DNA of 64,000 nt, taken from NCBI RefSeq assembly GCF_025449335.1, contig NZ_CP104883.1, forward strand, positions 798,501-862,500, given 5' to 3'. This document shows, piece by piece, positions 26,426 through 35,785 of this stretch (position 1 is the stretch's first letter; each line of letters opens with the position of its first letter). The position numbers and the translations under genes were made by a program. The notes beneath the pieces were generated by a model that saw only the letters and a list, made by a program, of their open reading frames with translations, was not told the DNA's origin and made no database searches. Source of the stretch: Bartonella sp. HY328. GTDB taxonomy: Bacteria; Pseudomonadota; Alphaproteobacteria; Rhizobiales; Rhizobiaceae.

Positions 26426-27532
26426 ATGGGTGACATTGATAGCAATCTAAAAGAATTGCCCCTTAAAGCCATGCATGAAGCAGCCGGTGCAAAATTTGGT
26501 GGCTTTGCTGGTTGGCATATGCCAATCACCTATCCACTTGGGGTGATGAAAGAACATTTGCATACACGATCAGCAGTTGGGCTTTTTGATATTTCACATA
26601 TGAAGCTTATCTTAGTTGAGGGGCCGGACGCCGCCAGTTTTTTAAATCATGCAGTACCACTTGATGCAGGCGCGCTTAAGCTTGGCCAGTCGCGCTATAA
26701 TTATCTTTTAAATGATAAGGCTGGCATTCTTGATGATCTTATCATCACGCGCCTTGGTGACACGCGCTTTATGGTGGTTGCCAATGCTGGTAACGCCGAT
26801 GCCGATATTGCAGAATTGCAAAAACGTCAAAGTGGTTTTAATTGCACAATTACGCCGCTTGATCGCGTATTCCTAGCATTGCAGGGGCCGCAAGCAATTA
26901 ATGTTATGAATGATTTGGGTTTGCCTGGTACAGATCTTACTTTTATGCATGGTTTGTTAACCGATAATAATTGGTTCATTACGCGTTCTGGTTATACGGG
27001 TGAAGATGGTTTCGAACTTGCTATACCGCTTGATGACGCAAAAGCTATTGCGGAAAAATTAATTAATGACCCACGCGTTGAGTGGATTGGCCTTGCTGCA
27101 CGTGATAGTTTACGCCTTGAAGCAGGTCTTTGCTTGCATGGACAGGATATTACCCCTGAGCTAAATCCAATTGAGGCCGGTATCACTTGGGCGGTTACCA
27201 AAGCTGTGCGCGAAAAGGCCGATTTTATTGGTGCTAAAGCGTTTCTTGAGCTTCTTGCTGAAGGCCCTGCCAAAAAACGCGTTGGCCTTGCCCCGCAAAG
27301 CCGCCAACCAGTACGCGCTGGCGCTGAACTTTTTGACCAAGATGGGACAAAAATTGGCATTGTGACTTCTGGTGGCTTTGGTCCATCTTTTGATGCACCC
27401 GTTGCAATGGGTTATCTACCAACGCAATTTGCCACTATTGGCACAGAAATTTATACCGATGTTCGGGGTAAAAAAATCGCTGTCCTCGTTCATGCACTTC
27501 CCTTTGTTCCGCAAAATTACTTTAAAGGATAA
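26426..27532 (+). CDS. gcvT: Glycine cleavage system T protein (aminomethyltransferase)
   Basis: A 368-residue protein that transfers the aminomethyl carbon from lipoyl-H protein to tetrahydrofolate, releasing ammonia. It begins MGDIDSNLKELPLKAMHEAA, contains FGGFAGWHMPITYPLGVMKEH, the folate-site stretch SGYTGEDGFEL and RDSLRLEAGLCLHGQDI, and ends in FVPQNYFKG. An ATG at 26414 is also in frame, but GGGAG at 26416-26420 is placed for 26426. First gene of the gcvT-gcvH-gcvP operon under the glycine riboswitch. GcvH starts five bases after its stop. Confidence 0.95.
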   Translation: MGDIDSNLKELPLKAMHEAAGAKFGGFAGWHMPITYPLGVMKEHLHTRSAVGLFDISHMKLILVEGPDAASFLNHAVPLDAGALKLGQSRYNYLLNDKAGILDDLIITRLGDTRFMVVANAGNADADIAELQKRQSGFNCTITPLDRVFLALQGPQAINVMNDLGLPGTDLTFMHGLLTDNNWFITRSGYTGEDGFELAIPLDDAKAIAEKLINDPRVEWIGLAARDSLRLEAGLCLHGQDITPELNPIEAGITWAVTKAVREKADFIGAKAFLELLAEGPAKKRVGLAPQSRQPVRAGAELFDQDGTKIGIVTSGGFGPSFDAPVAMGYLPTQFATIGTEIYTDVRGKKIAVLVHALPFVPQNYFKG

Positions 27533-27536
27533 ATCA

Positions 27537-27905
27537 ATGTCTACACTTTATTATACCGAAGATCACGAATGGATGAGCGTAGAAGGCGATATCGCTACTG
27601 TGGGCATTACCATCCATGCACAAGAGCAATTAGGTGATCTTGTTTTTGTTGAGTTGCCAGATGTTGGTAAAAGCGTTGCCAAGGGCGATGCTATTGTGGT
27701 GGTTGAATCAGTTAAAGCTGCATCAGACGTTTATGCGCCTGTTGATGGAGATGTGATTGAAATCAATGAAGCTCTTTCTAGTGATCCATCTCTTGTCAAT
27801 CAAAGTGCTGAAGATGCAGGCTGGTTATGGCGCATGAAATTGAGCGATAAAAGCCAGCTTGATAGTTTGCTTGATAAAGCTGCCTATGACGCATTAGTTG
27901 GCTAA
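27537..27905 (+). CDS. gcvH: Glycine cleavage system H protein
   Basis: A 122-residue lipoyl carrier that shuttles the aminomethyl group between the P, T and L proteins. It begins MSTLYYTEDHEWMSVEGD and carries the lipoylation lysine K60 in VVESVKAASD. GLY-type end VNQSAEDAGWLWRMKL is normal. The longer frame open to 27372 is the reverse continuation over gcvT and lacks homology. AAAGGA at the end of gcvT is its ribosome binding site. Needs lipoate attached by LplA or LipB/LipA, not in this window. Confidence 0.97.
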   Translation: MSTLYYTEDHEWMSVEGDIATVGITIHAQEQLGDLVFVELPDVGKSVAKGDAIVVVESVKAASDVYAPVDGDVIEINEALSSDPSLVNQSAEDAGWLWRMKLSDKSQLDSLLDKAAYDALVG

Positions 27906-27914
27906 AGGTGATTC

Positions 27915-30710
27915 ATGAGTGAACAATTGTTTAAAGATCGCCATATAGGGCCAGATGCCGGTGATGTCAGCGCCATGCTTGATGTGCTTGGTCTAGATAG
28001 TTTGGACCAACTGGTAGAGGAGGCAGTGCCGGCCTCTATCCGTCTAAAAGGTTTGCTAGATTTGCCCAAGGCAGCAAGCGAAGCGGAAGCATTAAATGAA
28101 TTACACGGCATTATGGAACAAAATGCCTTGCATAAAAGCTTTATTGGTCAAGGTTATCACGGCACATTTGTGCCGCCTGTTATCTTACGGAATTTGTTTG
28201 AAAATCCAGCTTGGTATACTGCCTATACACCATATCAGGCTGAAATTAGCCAAGGCCGCCTTGAACTTTTGTTCAACTTTCAAACCTTGGTAGCGGAATT
28301 AACTGGCTTACCGATTGCTGCCGCATCATTGCTTGATGAGGCAACCGCATTAGCCGAAGCAAATGCTCTTGCTATCCGTTCGTTTAAAGACAATCGCGAA
28401 AAAATTGTTGTTTGTGGCGATTTACATCCGCAAACCCTTGATGTTGCCAAGACCCGCGCTAACACTCAAGGTTATAGCGTTGAAGAAAACGGCACAATTG
28501 ATGAAAAAACTGCGGCAATTATTGTGCCTTGGCCTGATACTTATGGTGTTTTCAACGATTATTCCGTTGTTATTCGCCACGCAAAGGCAGTAGGCGCACG
28601 TGTTATCACCGTTGCTGACCCACTTGCCCTAACGCTACTTGCTTCCCCTGCAAGTTGGGGTGCAGATATTGCTGTTGGCTCCATGCAGCGTTTTGGCGTG
28701 CCCATGGGCTTTGGCGGCCCACATGCTGGTTATCTTGCTGTAGCAAGTGACTTAACCCGCATTATCCCCGGGCGTATTGTTGGCCAATCAATTGATACTA
28801 AAGGGCGTGTTGGCTTTCGTCTTGCCTTGCAAACCCGCGAGCAGCATATTCGCCGTGACAAAGCAACATCCAATATTTGTACAGCGCAAGCATTACTGGC
28901 TAATATGGCAGCATCTTACGCCATTTGGCATGGCCCTAAGGGATTACAAGACATTGCTACGCGTATTCATGAACTTGCAACTCGCTTTAAAGCTGCGCTT
29001 AACGGCGTTAATATTGAAACTTTAGGCGAATATTTCTTTGATTGCGTCACTGTAAAAGTTAAAGGTGAAGCGGAAGAAATCGCCTTTGCTGCTCGTGAAA
29101 AGGGCTATTTACTGCGCATTATTGATGCTGATCATGTGTCGATTAATTTTGATGAAGTATCAACGGAAGATGATTTGCATACGCTTTGCCAATTGTTTGA
29201 CGCCAATATTGGTGAAACCATTGAAAGTCAATTGCCAGAAGCAAAGCGTGTCGGCCCTTTCATGACGCAACCAGCTTTTCGCGGTGTAAAATCTGAAACA
29301 GACATGATGCGTTATTTACGCCGCTTGGCCGATAAGGATCTTGCCCTTGACCGCGCCATGATTCCACTTGGCTCATGTACCATGAAGCTTAATGCGGCAG
29401 CAGAAATGCTACCGGTTAGCTGGCCAAAAGTTGCCAATATTCATCCTTTCGCACCGCAAAGTGATACGGTTGGCTATCGCCAAATGATTACGCAGCTTGA
29501 AGATTATTTAAGCGCAATTACAGGCTTTCCCGGTGTTTCCGTTCAGCCTAATTCAGGTGCACAAGGTGAGTATGCTGGACTTTTGGCCATTCGCCGTTAT
29601 CATGAATCGCGCGGCGATCATAATCGCAATATCTGTCTTATCCCAGCATCAGCCCATGGTACCAATCCAGCTTCTGCTCATATGGCAGGCATGGATGTGG
29701 TTGTGGTCAAGTGCTTGAATGATGGCGATGTTGATATTGATGATCTACGCTTCAAGGCAGAGCAATATAGCGAAAAGCTGGGTGCCTTGATGATTACCTA
29801 TCCATCAACCCACGGTGTTTATGAAGAAGGCATTGTTGAAATATGCGACATTATTCATAAAAATGGTGGGCAGGTCTATTTTGATGGTGCCAATCTTAAT
29901 GCATTGGTTGGGCTTGCTCGCCCTGCTGGTGTTGGCGCCGACGTTTGCCATATGAATTTGCATAAAACCTTTGCAATTCCTCATGGCGGCGGTGGCCCCG
30001 GTGTTGGCCCTATTGGGGTTGCTAGTCACTTAAAGCCATTTTTACCCGGTCATGAAGAATTTGGCAGTGATTATGCGGTGTCTAGTTCACCTTTTGGCAG
30101 TGCATCAATTTTGGTGATTACTTGGATGTATATTCGCATGATGGGGCCGGATGGTTTGCGAGATGCAACCAAGACGGCCATTTTAAACGCAAATTATATC
30201 GCAACACGGGTAAGTAAGGCCTATCCCATTCTTTATAAGGGTAAAAGGGGTCGTGTTGCCCATGAGTGTATTGTTGATACACGGGTATTAAAAGACCAAT
30301 ACGGCATTACGGTTGATGATGTTGCCAAGCGGTTGATTGATTATGGTTTCCATGCTCCAACCATGTCATTTCCCGTTGCTGGCACATTGATGATTGAACC
30401 AACTGAGTCTGAACCAAAGGGCGAGATTGATCGTCTTTGTGATGCATTGATTGCCATTGCTGGTGAAGCGAAAAAGGTTGGGGAAGGCATTTGGCCAAAG
30501 GATGATAATCCACTGGTTAATGCGCCGCATGCCTTGGCTGAAACTTTGGATGATAATTGGGCTCATGCCTATAGCCGCAAAATCGCTGCTTTCCCTGACG
30601 AAAATCGCGATCCAACCCAAAAATATTGGCCTCCAGTTTCACGTATTGATAATGTGGCAGGTGACCGAAATCTCATTTGCTCTTGCCCACCGCTCAGCAA
30701 TTATAGCTAA
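27915..30710 (+). CDS. gcvP: Glycine dehydrogenase (decarboxylating), P protein
   Basis: A 931-residue PLP enzyme that decarboxylates glycine and loads the remaining carbon onto GcvH. It is the single-chain form: the N-terminal half (about 1-430) lacks PLP and the C-terminal half holds the PLP lysine in NLHKTFAIPHGGGGPG. Other segments are GSCTMKLNAAAEM, PNSGAQGEYAGLLAIR and the ending PPVSRIDNVAGDRNLICSC. Normal length for the single-chain form. AAAGGTG precedes its ATG, ten bases after gcvH. Confidence 0.97.
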   Translation: MSEQLFKDRHIGPDAGDVSAMLDVLGLDSLDQLVEEAVPASIRLKGLLDLPKAASEAEALNELHGIMEQNALHKSFIGQGYHGTFVPPVILRNLFENPAWYTAYTPYQAEISQGRLELLFNFQTLVAELTGLPIAAASLLDEATALAEANALAIRSFKDNREKIVVCGDLHPQTLDVAKTRANTQGYSVEENGTIDEKTAAIIVPWPDTYGVFNDYSVVIRHAKAVGARVITVADPLALTLLASPASWGADIAVGSMQRFGVPMGFGGPHAGYLAVASDLTRIIPGRIVGQSIDTKGRVGFRLALQTREQHIRRDKATSNICTAQALLANMAASYAIWHGPKGLQDIATRIHELATRFKAALNGVNIETLGEYFFDCVTVKVKGEAEEIAFAAREKGYLLRIIDADHVSINFDEVSTEDDLHTLCQLFDANIGETIESQLPEAKRVGPFMTQPAFRGVKSETDMMRYLRRLADKDLALDRAMIPLGSCTMKLNAAAEMLPVSWPKVANIHPFAPQSDTVGYRQMITQLEDYLSAITGFPGVSVQPNSGAQGEYAGLLAIRRYHESRGDHNRNICLIPASAHGTNPASAHMAGMDVVVVKCLNDGDVDIDDLRFKAEQYSEKLGALMITYPSTHGVYEEGIVEICDIIHKNGGQVYFDGANLNALVGLARPAGVGADVCHMNLHKTFAIPHGGGGPGVGPIGVASHLKPFLPGHEEFGSDYAVSSSPFGSASILVITWMYIRMMGPDGLRDATKTAILNANYIATRVSKAYPILYKGKRGRVAHECIVDTRVLKDQYGITVDDVAKRLIDYGFHAPTMSFPVAGTLMIEPTESEPKGEIDRLCDALIAIAGEAKKVGEGIWPKDDNPLVNAPHALAETLDDNWAHAYSRKIAAFPDENRDPTQKYWPPVSRIDNVAGDRNLICSCPPLSNYS

Positions 30711-30712
30711 AT

Positions 30713-30742
30713 AAAAAGGCTGGTGTAAAAACCAGCCTTTTT
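30713..30742 (+). terminator. Rho-independent terminator of gcvTHP
   Basis: Stem AAAAAGGCTGGT with ACCAGCCTTTTT around a six-base loop, directly after gcvP. Confidence 0.9.
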
Positions 30743-30868
30743 ATTGTGACAAAATTTATTGTAATGAAATTTAAAATAAAGCTAAGGGCAGATTTTCTTC
30801 ACCGATAAAGGTTTTTACCAATTGTCATCGGTATCTTGTATTTTACGGTATAATAGCTACAGTTTAGG

Positions 30869-31183
30869 CTAACATTCTTCGCCAAAGCGCTCATTAACCA
30901 GTTCTTCAATCGCATCAAGAACAGCATTTGCATCATCACCTGATGCAATAACCGTAATTTTGCACCCCGGTGAAGCCGCAAGCATCATAAGCCCCATTAT
31001 AGAGGTACCACCAACGCTCATGCCGTCTTTTTCTACCCGCACATCGGCACTAAACGACCCTACCAGTTTAACAAATTTGGCTGAAGCGCGAGCATGTAAG
31101 CCACGCTTGTTACAAATGCCAATTTCGCGGGATAGCGCTTGTTCTGCAAAGACTAATGGTGATGACAGCTGCGTTTGTGACAT
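30869..31183 (-). CDS. ptsH: Phosphocarrier protein HPr
   Basis: A 104-residue HPr of the alphaproteobacterial regulatory phosphotransferase system. The EI-phosphorylated histidine is H30 in KRGLHARASAKFV; the serine site of HPr kinase is S61 in GGTSIMGLMML. The N-terminal extension of about 20 residues before the conserved core is a usual feature in Rhizobiales. It ends an operon-like run chvI-chvG-hprK-EIIA-ptsH. No sugar permease lies nearby, so its role is probably signalling and not sugar uptake. Confidence 0.93.
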   Translation of the reverse strand: MSQTQLSSPLVFAEQALSREIGICNKRGLHARASAKFVKLVGSFSADVRVEKDGMSVGGTSIMGLMMLAASPGCKITVIASGDDANAVLDAIEELVNERFGEEC

Positions 31184-31191
31184 TTTGCCTC

Positions 31192-31593
31192 CTATTCGTC
31201 TGCAAGAACCATGCTGGGTACGGTAATATAGCGCCGTCCAGCATCTTGTGCGGCGCGTAACGCCCCTTGCAAACTCTCAACATGTCTTACACTTGCCAAT
31301 TTTATCAGCATTGGCAAGTTGACACCAGCAATAACTTCAATATGCCCTTCTTCCATGACCGATATGGCCATATTGGAAGGTGTGCCGCCAAACATATCGG
31401 TCAAGATAATGACACCATCGCCCTCATCAACCGATTGAACTGCGTCTAAAATATCATCTCTGCGCTGATCCAAATCATCGTCTGGACCTATACAAACAGT
31501 TGCAAATTTTTCCTGTGGGCCAACCACATGCACCACCGCATGCAAAAACTCTTCCGCTAGCCTACCGTGCGTAACAAGCACGAGTCCGATCAT
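31192..31593 (-). CDS. PTS EIIA-Man-family protein
   Basis: A 133-residue mannose-type EIIA domain protein. The phosphorylatable histidine is H9 in GLVLVTHGRLAEEFL; the DMFGGTPSNMAI segment after it is characteristic. No linked IIB, IIC or IID genes exist here, so it is probably a regulator that receives phosphate from HPr. It starts about 300 bases after hprK and ends eight bases before ptsH. Known as ManX/PtsM in relatives. Confidence 0.9.
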   Translation of the reverse strand: MIGLVLVTHGRLAEEFLHAVVHVVGPQEKFATVCIGPDDDLDQRRDDILDAVQSVDEGDGVIILTDMFGGTPSNMAISVMEEGHIEVIAGVNLPMLIKLASVRHVESLQGALRAAQDAGRRYITVPSMVLADE

Positions 31594-31894
31594 ATATATG
31601 CTCCCGTTAAAAACACTTCTCGTCCAAGCTTGCTTGATTTCCTCAACAAGGACGAATGTTCTATTGTCTCAGTCTTAACGCGGAGTGCAAGGGGAAAGTT
31701 CAAATAATTACAATATTTTCGCTTCTTTAACCAATAAATGTGATTTTTTTGCCAAATTTCGCCGCTTTTTTGCCCAATTTGAAAAATCACTACAAATATT
31801 GAGACAAATCTGCAATTAAAATACAGATTTGATCGTCAAACAGAATCGGATTGCCAACACCGCAATCCAATTCACTGGATTAATGATAAATATT
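31594..31894. other. Gap between hprK and EIIA gene
   Basis: About 300 bases of AT-rich DNA. A promoter for the EIIA and ptsH genes is likely. I see no gene or terminator. Confidence 0.4.
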
Positions 31895-32362
31895 TTAAAG
31901 TTTATAAGCTTGTTTGAACAATGTAGCTTCAATAGCCTGACAAATAGTAATTGGATTTGCATTTTCAAGACTAGGTAAGCGTAAAAAAGGCAATTTAATT
32001 CCTAAAATGTCATAGCCTTCGCTTGATGGATAACGCTCGCCTTTACCTTCCAATTCGACAACAAGGTCAATGCGGGCTTTGTCTTGATGTTCAATTCTAA
32101 AAACACCGGCACCACGTACCTCAATTAATCCTCTAATTGTGTCTGGTGCTGATGCAATCACCGTTTGCTCGTCGCGGCTTAACAGCACATAATCATCACT
32201 AACCAGCGCGGCACTGCGATTGATAGATTGCGCCCATTCGATCAAGGCAAGGGCGATAGTTGATTTGCCGCTACCTGATTGCCCCTTGATTATGACTCCA
32301 TAACTACCAAGGCGTAAGGCACAAGCATGCATTAAATTTGGGTTATTCGTCGTCTCGTTCAT
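31895..32362 (-). CDS. hprK: HPr kinase/phosphorylase, short alphaproteobacterial type
   Basis: A 155-residue enzyme that phosphorylates HPr on its serine. It has the Walker A loop GQSGSGKST at residues 27-35, followed by LVSDDYVLL and a central RGLIEVRGAGVF, the conserved HprK core. The long N-terminal domain of Gram-positive HprK is absent, as usual in this class. The start overlaps the end of chvG by 20 bases, with GGAAAG in front of it; an in-frame ATG ten codons later would match the shorter N-termini of some relatives. Translation is likely coupled to chvG. Confidence 0.88.
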   Translation of the reverse strand: MNETTNNPNLMHACALRLGSYGVIIKGQSGSGKSTIALALIEWAQSINRSAALVSDDYVLLSRDEQTVIASAPDTIRGLIEVRGAGVFRIEHQDKARIDLVVELEGKGERYPSSEGYDILGIKLPFLRLPSLENANPITICQAIEATLFKQAYKL

Positions 32363-34163
32363 GATGGGGCTTTCCGTGATAGCCAGCAACTGGCAGCTTA
32401 ATGATAAAGCGCGCGCCAAGCAGGTGGTCTTCATTGTTAGGGTCGATTATATTTTCAGCGGTGAGGGTGCCCTCATGCGCCTCGATAATCTGTCGGCTGA
32501 TAGATAAACCAAGGCCAGAATTTTGTCCAAAAGATTCTGCGCCTGGGCGGTCGGTATAAAAACGTTCAAAAATACGCTCAATATTTTCAGCGCCAATGCC
32601 AGGACCATTATCTTCAACCGTGAGAATGATACTATGACCAGACATCTTCATTTTTATTCGGATGATACCATTGTCAACTGGAATAAATGATCGAGCATTT
32701 TCAATTAAGTTTGATACCACCTGACCAAGACGCAAATCATGCCCAGCAACCACATAGCGTTTATTGCCGCTTAATGGTTCAACTTCAAACTCAATTTTTG
32801 CTATTGCTTTATTTTTGCGGACTTCTCTTGCCGCCAACACAATACTATCAAGCAAAGTCTCAATATTTACTTCTTGTGATGCTTCGCGTGCTAATTCTGC
32901 GTCAAGGCGTGAAGCATCAGAAATATCGGTAATTAAGCGGTCAAGACGGCGTACATCATGCTGGATAACTTCTAAAAGTCGGCCACGTGTTTCATCAGTT
33001 TTTGCAAGAGGCAAGGTTTCAACTGCGCTGCGCAGCGATGTCAGCGGATTTTTCAATTCATGGCTAACATCAGCGGCAAAGCGTTCAATCGCTTCAATAC
33101 GCATATAAAGTGCTTCAGTCATATCGCGAATTGAGGTTGATAAATGTCCAACTTCATCTTGGCGTGAGGAAAAATCAGGAATTTCGACCCGCTTATTGGT
33201 ACCATTACGAACCCTATCAGCAGCGGCCGCTAATTTCCGCAAAGGTGTAGCAATCGTGGAAGCAAGGAATAATGACAGCACTAACATGACAGCGGCAATC
33301 ACTGCAAAAATTTTCAAAATTCCCATGCGCTCGGCACGAACAATATTATCAATATCAGAGCCAACTGTAGAGAGTAATAATACCCCAACAACCGTATGAG
33401 AACGTTGAATAGGTACAGCTACTGAAACAATTAATTCGCCTTGTCTGCTGCGGCGTTGCGCGGTTGCTGGTGTTCCGTCTATTGCTTTTAACACTTCAGG
33501 ATAGGCCATTCCGTTGCCACCTGACATTTCACTGTCTTGGGGAATGTCATTGCCAAAAAATAAACTTGAAAGCCAGCTCGAAAAACGCTCATACCAAGTT
33601 TGATCATTATTGGAAATATTGGGTAGGCTATAGCTTAAAACTTGGCCGCTTGAATAAAGTTGGCGTGAATCCAGCAATAGATTAGCATCACGATCATAAA
33701 TGCGCGCCCTAGTGGTTGCTGGTGAAATAACCCGCCTTAAGAGCGGTGAAACGCGCTCTGGATTAATTGGAAAATCCCAATTATCGCTGCTGTCGCCATG
33801 GGCAAATAAACTTTCGCCTGCTTGCAGTTCCATAAGCTTTTCGGGGTCAATGAGGATTGAATTGGTATCAACCGTTGCAGATGCGGCAATGGCACCTGCA
33901 ATAATTTTACCTTGCGTTGTTAAACTATCAAGACGCGCATCCACCACCACATCACGGGTTTGATTGAGCAGCATGATGCCAAACATTAAACCAACCAGAG
34001 CGGCAATGTTTAGAATAACAATCAACATGGTAAGATTGGAAAATAGGACAAGCTCAAAAAAGCGCTTTATGCGGCGAAAAAATCGCATGATTGGCGATTT
34101 TTTTACGCGTTTTTTCGCAGTTGACGCTTTACTACTATCGTTTATTTTTGCGTCTTCATTCAT
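32343..34163 (-). CDS. chvG: Sensor histidine kinase ChvG/ExoS/BvrS type
   Basis: A 606-residue inner-membrane kinase sensing acid or envelope stress and partnering ChvI. It has a basic cytoplasmic N-terminus, membrane helix 1 near 45-66, a large periplasmic domain of about 215 residues, membrane helix 2 near 282-304, a HAMP linker at about 305-355, the phosphorylated H368 in SHELKNPLTSLRS, the ATPase N-box, VEDNGPGIGAENIERIFERF and SGLGLSISRQII. hprK overlaps its 3' end. In Brucella and Bartonella this system (BvrS, BatS) controls virulence genes and surface structure. Confidence 0.93.
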   Translation of the reverse strand: MNEDAKINDSSKASTAKKRVKKSPIMRFFRRIKRFFELVLFSNLTMLIVILNIAALVGLMFGIMLLNQTRDVVVDARLDSLTTQGKIIAGAIAASATVDTNSILIDPEKLMELQAGESLFAHGDSSDNWDFPINPERVSPLLRRVISPATTRARIYDRDANLLLDSRQLYSSGQVLSYSLPNISNNDQTWYERFSSWLSSLFFGNDIPQDSEMSGGNGMAYPEVLKAIDGTPATAQRRSRQGELIVSVAVPIQRSHTVVGVLLLSTVGSDIDNIVRAERMGILKIFAVIAAVMLVLSLFLASTIATPLRKLAAAADRVRNGTNKRVEIPDFSSRQDEVGHLSTSIRDMTEALYMRIEAIERFAADVSHELKNPLTSLRSAVETLPLAKTDETRGRLLEVIQHDVRRLDRLITDISDASRLDAELAREASQEVNIETLLDSIVLAAREVRKNKAIAKIEFEVEPLSGNKRYVVAGHDLRLGQVVSNLIENARSFIPVDNGIIRIKMKMSGHSIILTVEDNGPGIGAENIERIFERFYTDRPGAESFGQNSGLGLSISRQIIEAHEGTLTAENIIDPNNEDHLLGARFIIKLPVAGYHGKPHHERDDE

Positions 34164-34407
34164 AAAGCAAGAATAATCCTATTTGTTTAAACTAGCTCAT
34201 GCATGCTGCTAACCAGTTTGAAATTTAAGTTTGGCTTAAATAAATCTGAAATAAAATAACCAATATCTGGATTATCATCGATCTCATATGTTTATTTATG
34301 TCAGATTGTTATGTGTAAGCCTTAGCCTGCTGACCTTATAACTTTAAAGGCCATAGTGTCACAATAAAAGCCTGTCCTTACTTATGTGACACTATAGCCA
34401 GTTTTTA

Positions 34408-35127
34408 TCAACCTTCGCGGAAACGATAACCAACGCCATAAAGCGTTTCAATCATTTCAAAATTATCATCAACGCTTTTGAATTTTTTACGCAAGCGTTT
34501 AATATGGCTATCAATGGTGCGATCATCGACATAGACTTGGTCGTCATAGGCAGCATCCATCAAAGCGTCACGGCTTTTAACAACGCCAGGGCGCTGTGCA
34601 AGTGATTGCAGGATCAGAAATTCAGTCACTGTTAAAATAACCGGTTCGCCCTTCCATGTGCAGGTATGGCGTTCTTGATCCATGACTAGCGATCCGCGCT
34701 CAATAGACGAGCTTGGTTGGCCGCTGACTTTAGCAGCTTCCCTTGCAGCTGTGCGGCGTAAAATGGCTTTTACACGTTCAACCAATAATCGTTGTGAAAA
34801 AGGTTTGGTGATAAAATCATCCGCACCCATTTTAAGGCCAAAAAGCTCATCTATCTCATCATCTTTTGATGTAAGGAACATGACTGGTAAATCAGATTTT
34901 TGGCGCAGACGACGCAATAATTCCATGCCGTCCATGCGCGGCATTTTAATATCGAAAATAGCAAGATTTGGCGGACGGGCTGTCAAGCCTTCAAGGGCAG
35001 ACGCACCGTCTGTATAGGTTTCAACCTTATAACCTTCAGCCTCAAGTGCAATCGATACAGATGTCAGAATATTGCGGTCATCATCAACCAGTGCAATGGT
35101 CTGGGTTGTGGTTGTTGCATCTTTCAT
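34408..35127 (-). CDS. chvI: Response regulator ChvI/BvrR type
   Basis: A 239-residue OmpR/PhoB-type transcription factor paired with chvG. The receiver domain has the acidic pocket D15-D17, the phosphorylated D59 (AIFDIKMPRMDGMELL), T86 and the lysine in ADDFITKPFS. The winged-helix DNA-binding domain fills about residues 145-236, ending with VDDRTIDSHIKRLRKKF and ETLYGVGYRFREG. It is separated from chvG by 244 bases and transcribed the same way. The divergent neighbour is pckA, as in Rhizobiales. Confidence 0.95.
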   Translation of the reverse strand: MKDATTTTQTIALVDDDRNILTSVSIALEAEGYKVETYTDGASALEGLTARPPNLAIFDIKMPRMDGMELLRRLRQKSDLPVMFLTSKDDEIDELFGLKMGADDFITKPFSQRLLVERVKAILRRTAAREAAKVSGQPSSSIERGSLVMDQERHTCTWKGEPVILTVTEFLILQSLAQRPGVVKSRDALMDAAYDDQVYVDDRTIDSHIKRLRKKFKSVDDNFEMIETLYGVGYRFREG

Positions 35128-35785
35128 AAGGCCTCGCTTTTAATTAGATACCATATTTGTTTTAATGCTATTCTATCATGTTCTTTTACAAGATAGGATA
35201 GGGCAATAAAATTCACTCTCATGCGACCCAAATTCAACAAGAAGTCATTCGTTGGATTTAAAGGGTATTGAAACTTAAATTAGCATAATTAGCATAAAAT
35301 TATAAAATCTTATTCAATATTTCATGCTAATATTAATACCGCAATTTAAAAACTACCTATGCCAATTTCAACATGGATAAATATATAAAATTGCGGTGCT
35401 AAAAGCACTTTTTGCTTTGCCAAGCATTTTGGCATTTTTAGGCAATTGCTGCTTTTAAACTTCCGACTCACTTTAGAACAATTTGCAATTTATTAAGGAG
35501 CAATCCGCAAATCTTTGCTTTTTTGTTCTGCTACCCTTTTTGGCGGACAAATTAGGTACAAATTGTGGCAAAGAGTAAAAATAGTTGATTTTTAAGATAT
35601 TTTTCTCGGATTTTAATCGCAATCCTATTTATTAGCAAATAATAATAAATTGGATAACTGGCAATTTAAAAAATTTAAATTTCTTTTAAATCGATTAAAA
35701 GTTTGATCTATTTGATTTTTTCTGTCTTAAAGCAGTACGCCTTTTTAAAAAGTGCGTTTTTAATGATGAATCATGCGGAGTTATT
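35128..35785. promoter_or_regulatory. Divergent chvI-pckA control region
   Basis: About 660 bases of AT-rich DNA holding both promoters. Two direct copies of TTAGCATAA lie at about 35279-35296, and an inverted copy ATGCTAA near 35324-35330, a grouping that could be an operator. TTGCCAAG and TTGGCA near 35417-35432 form another short dyad. No gene was found. Confidence 0.4.

Noticed and set aside
26224..26529. Minus-strand open frame over the glycine riboswitch
   Set aside because: Explained by the riboswitch and the gcvT start.
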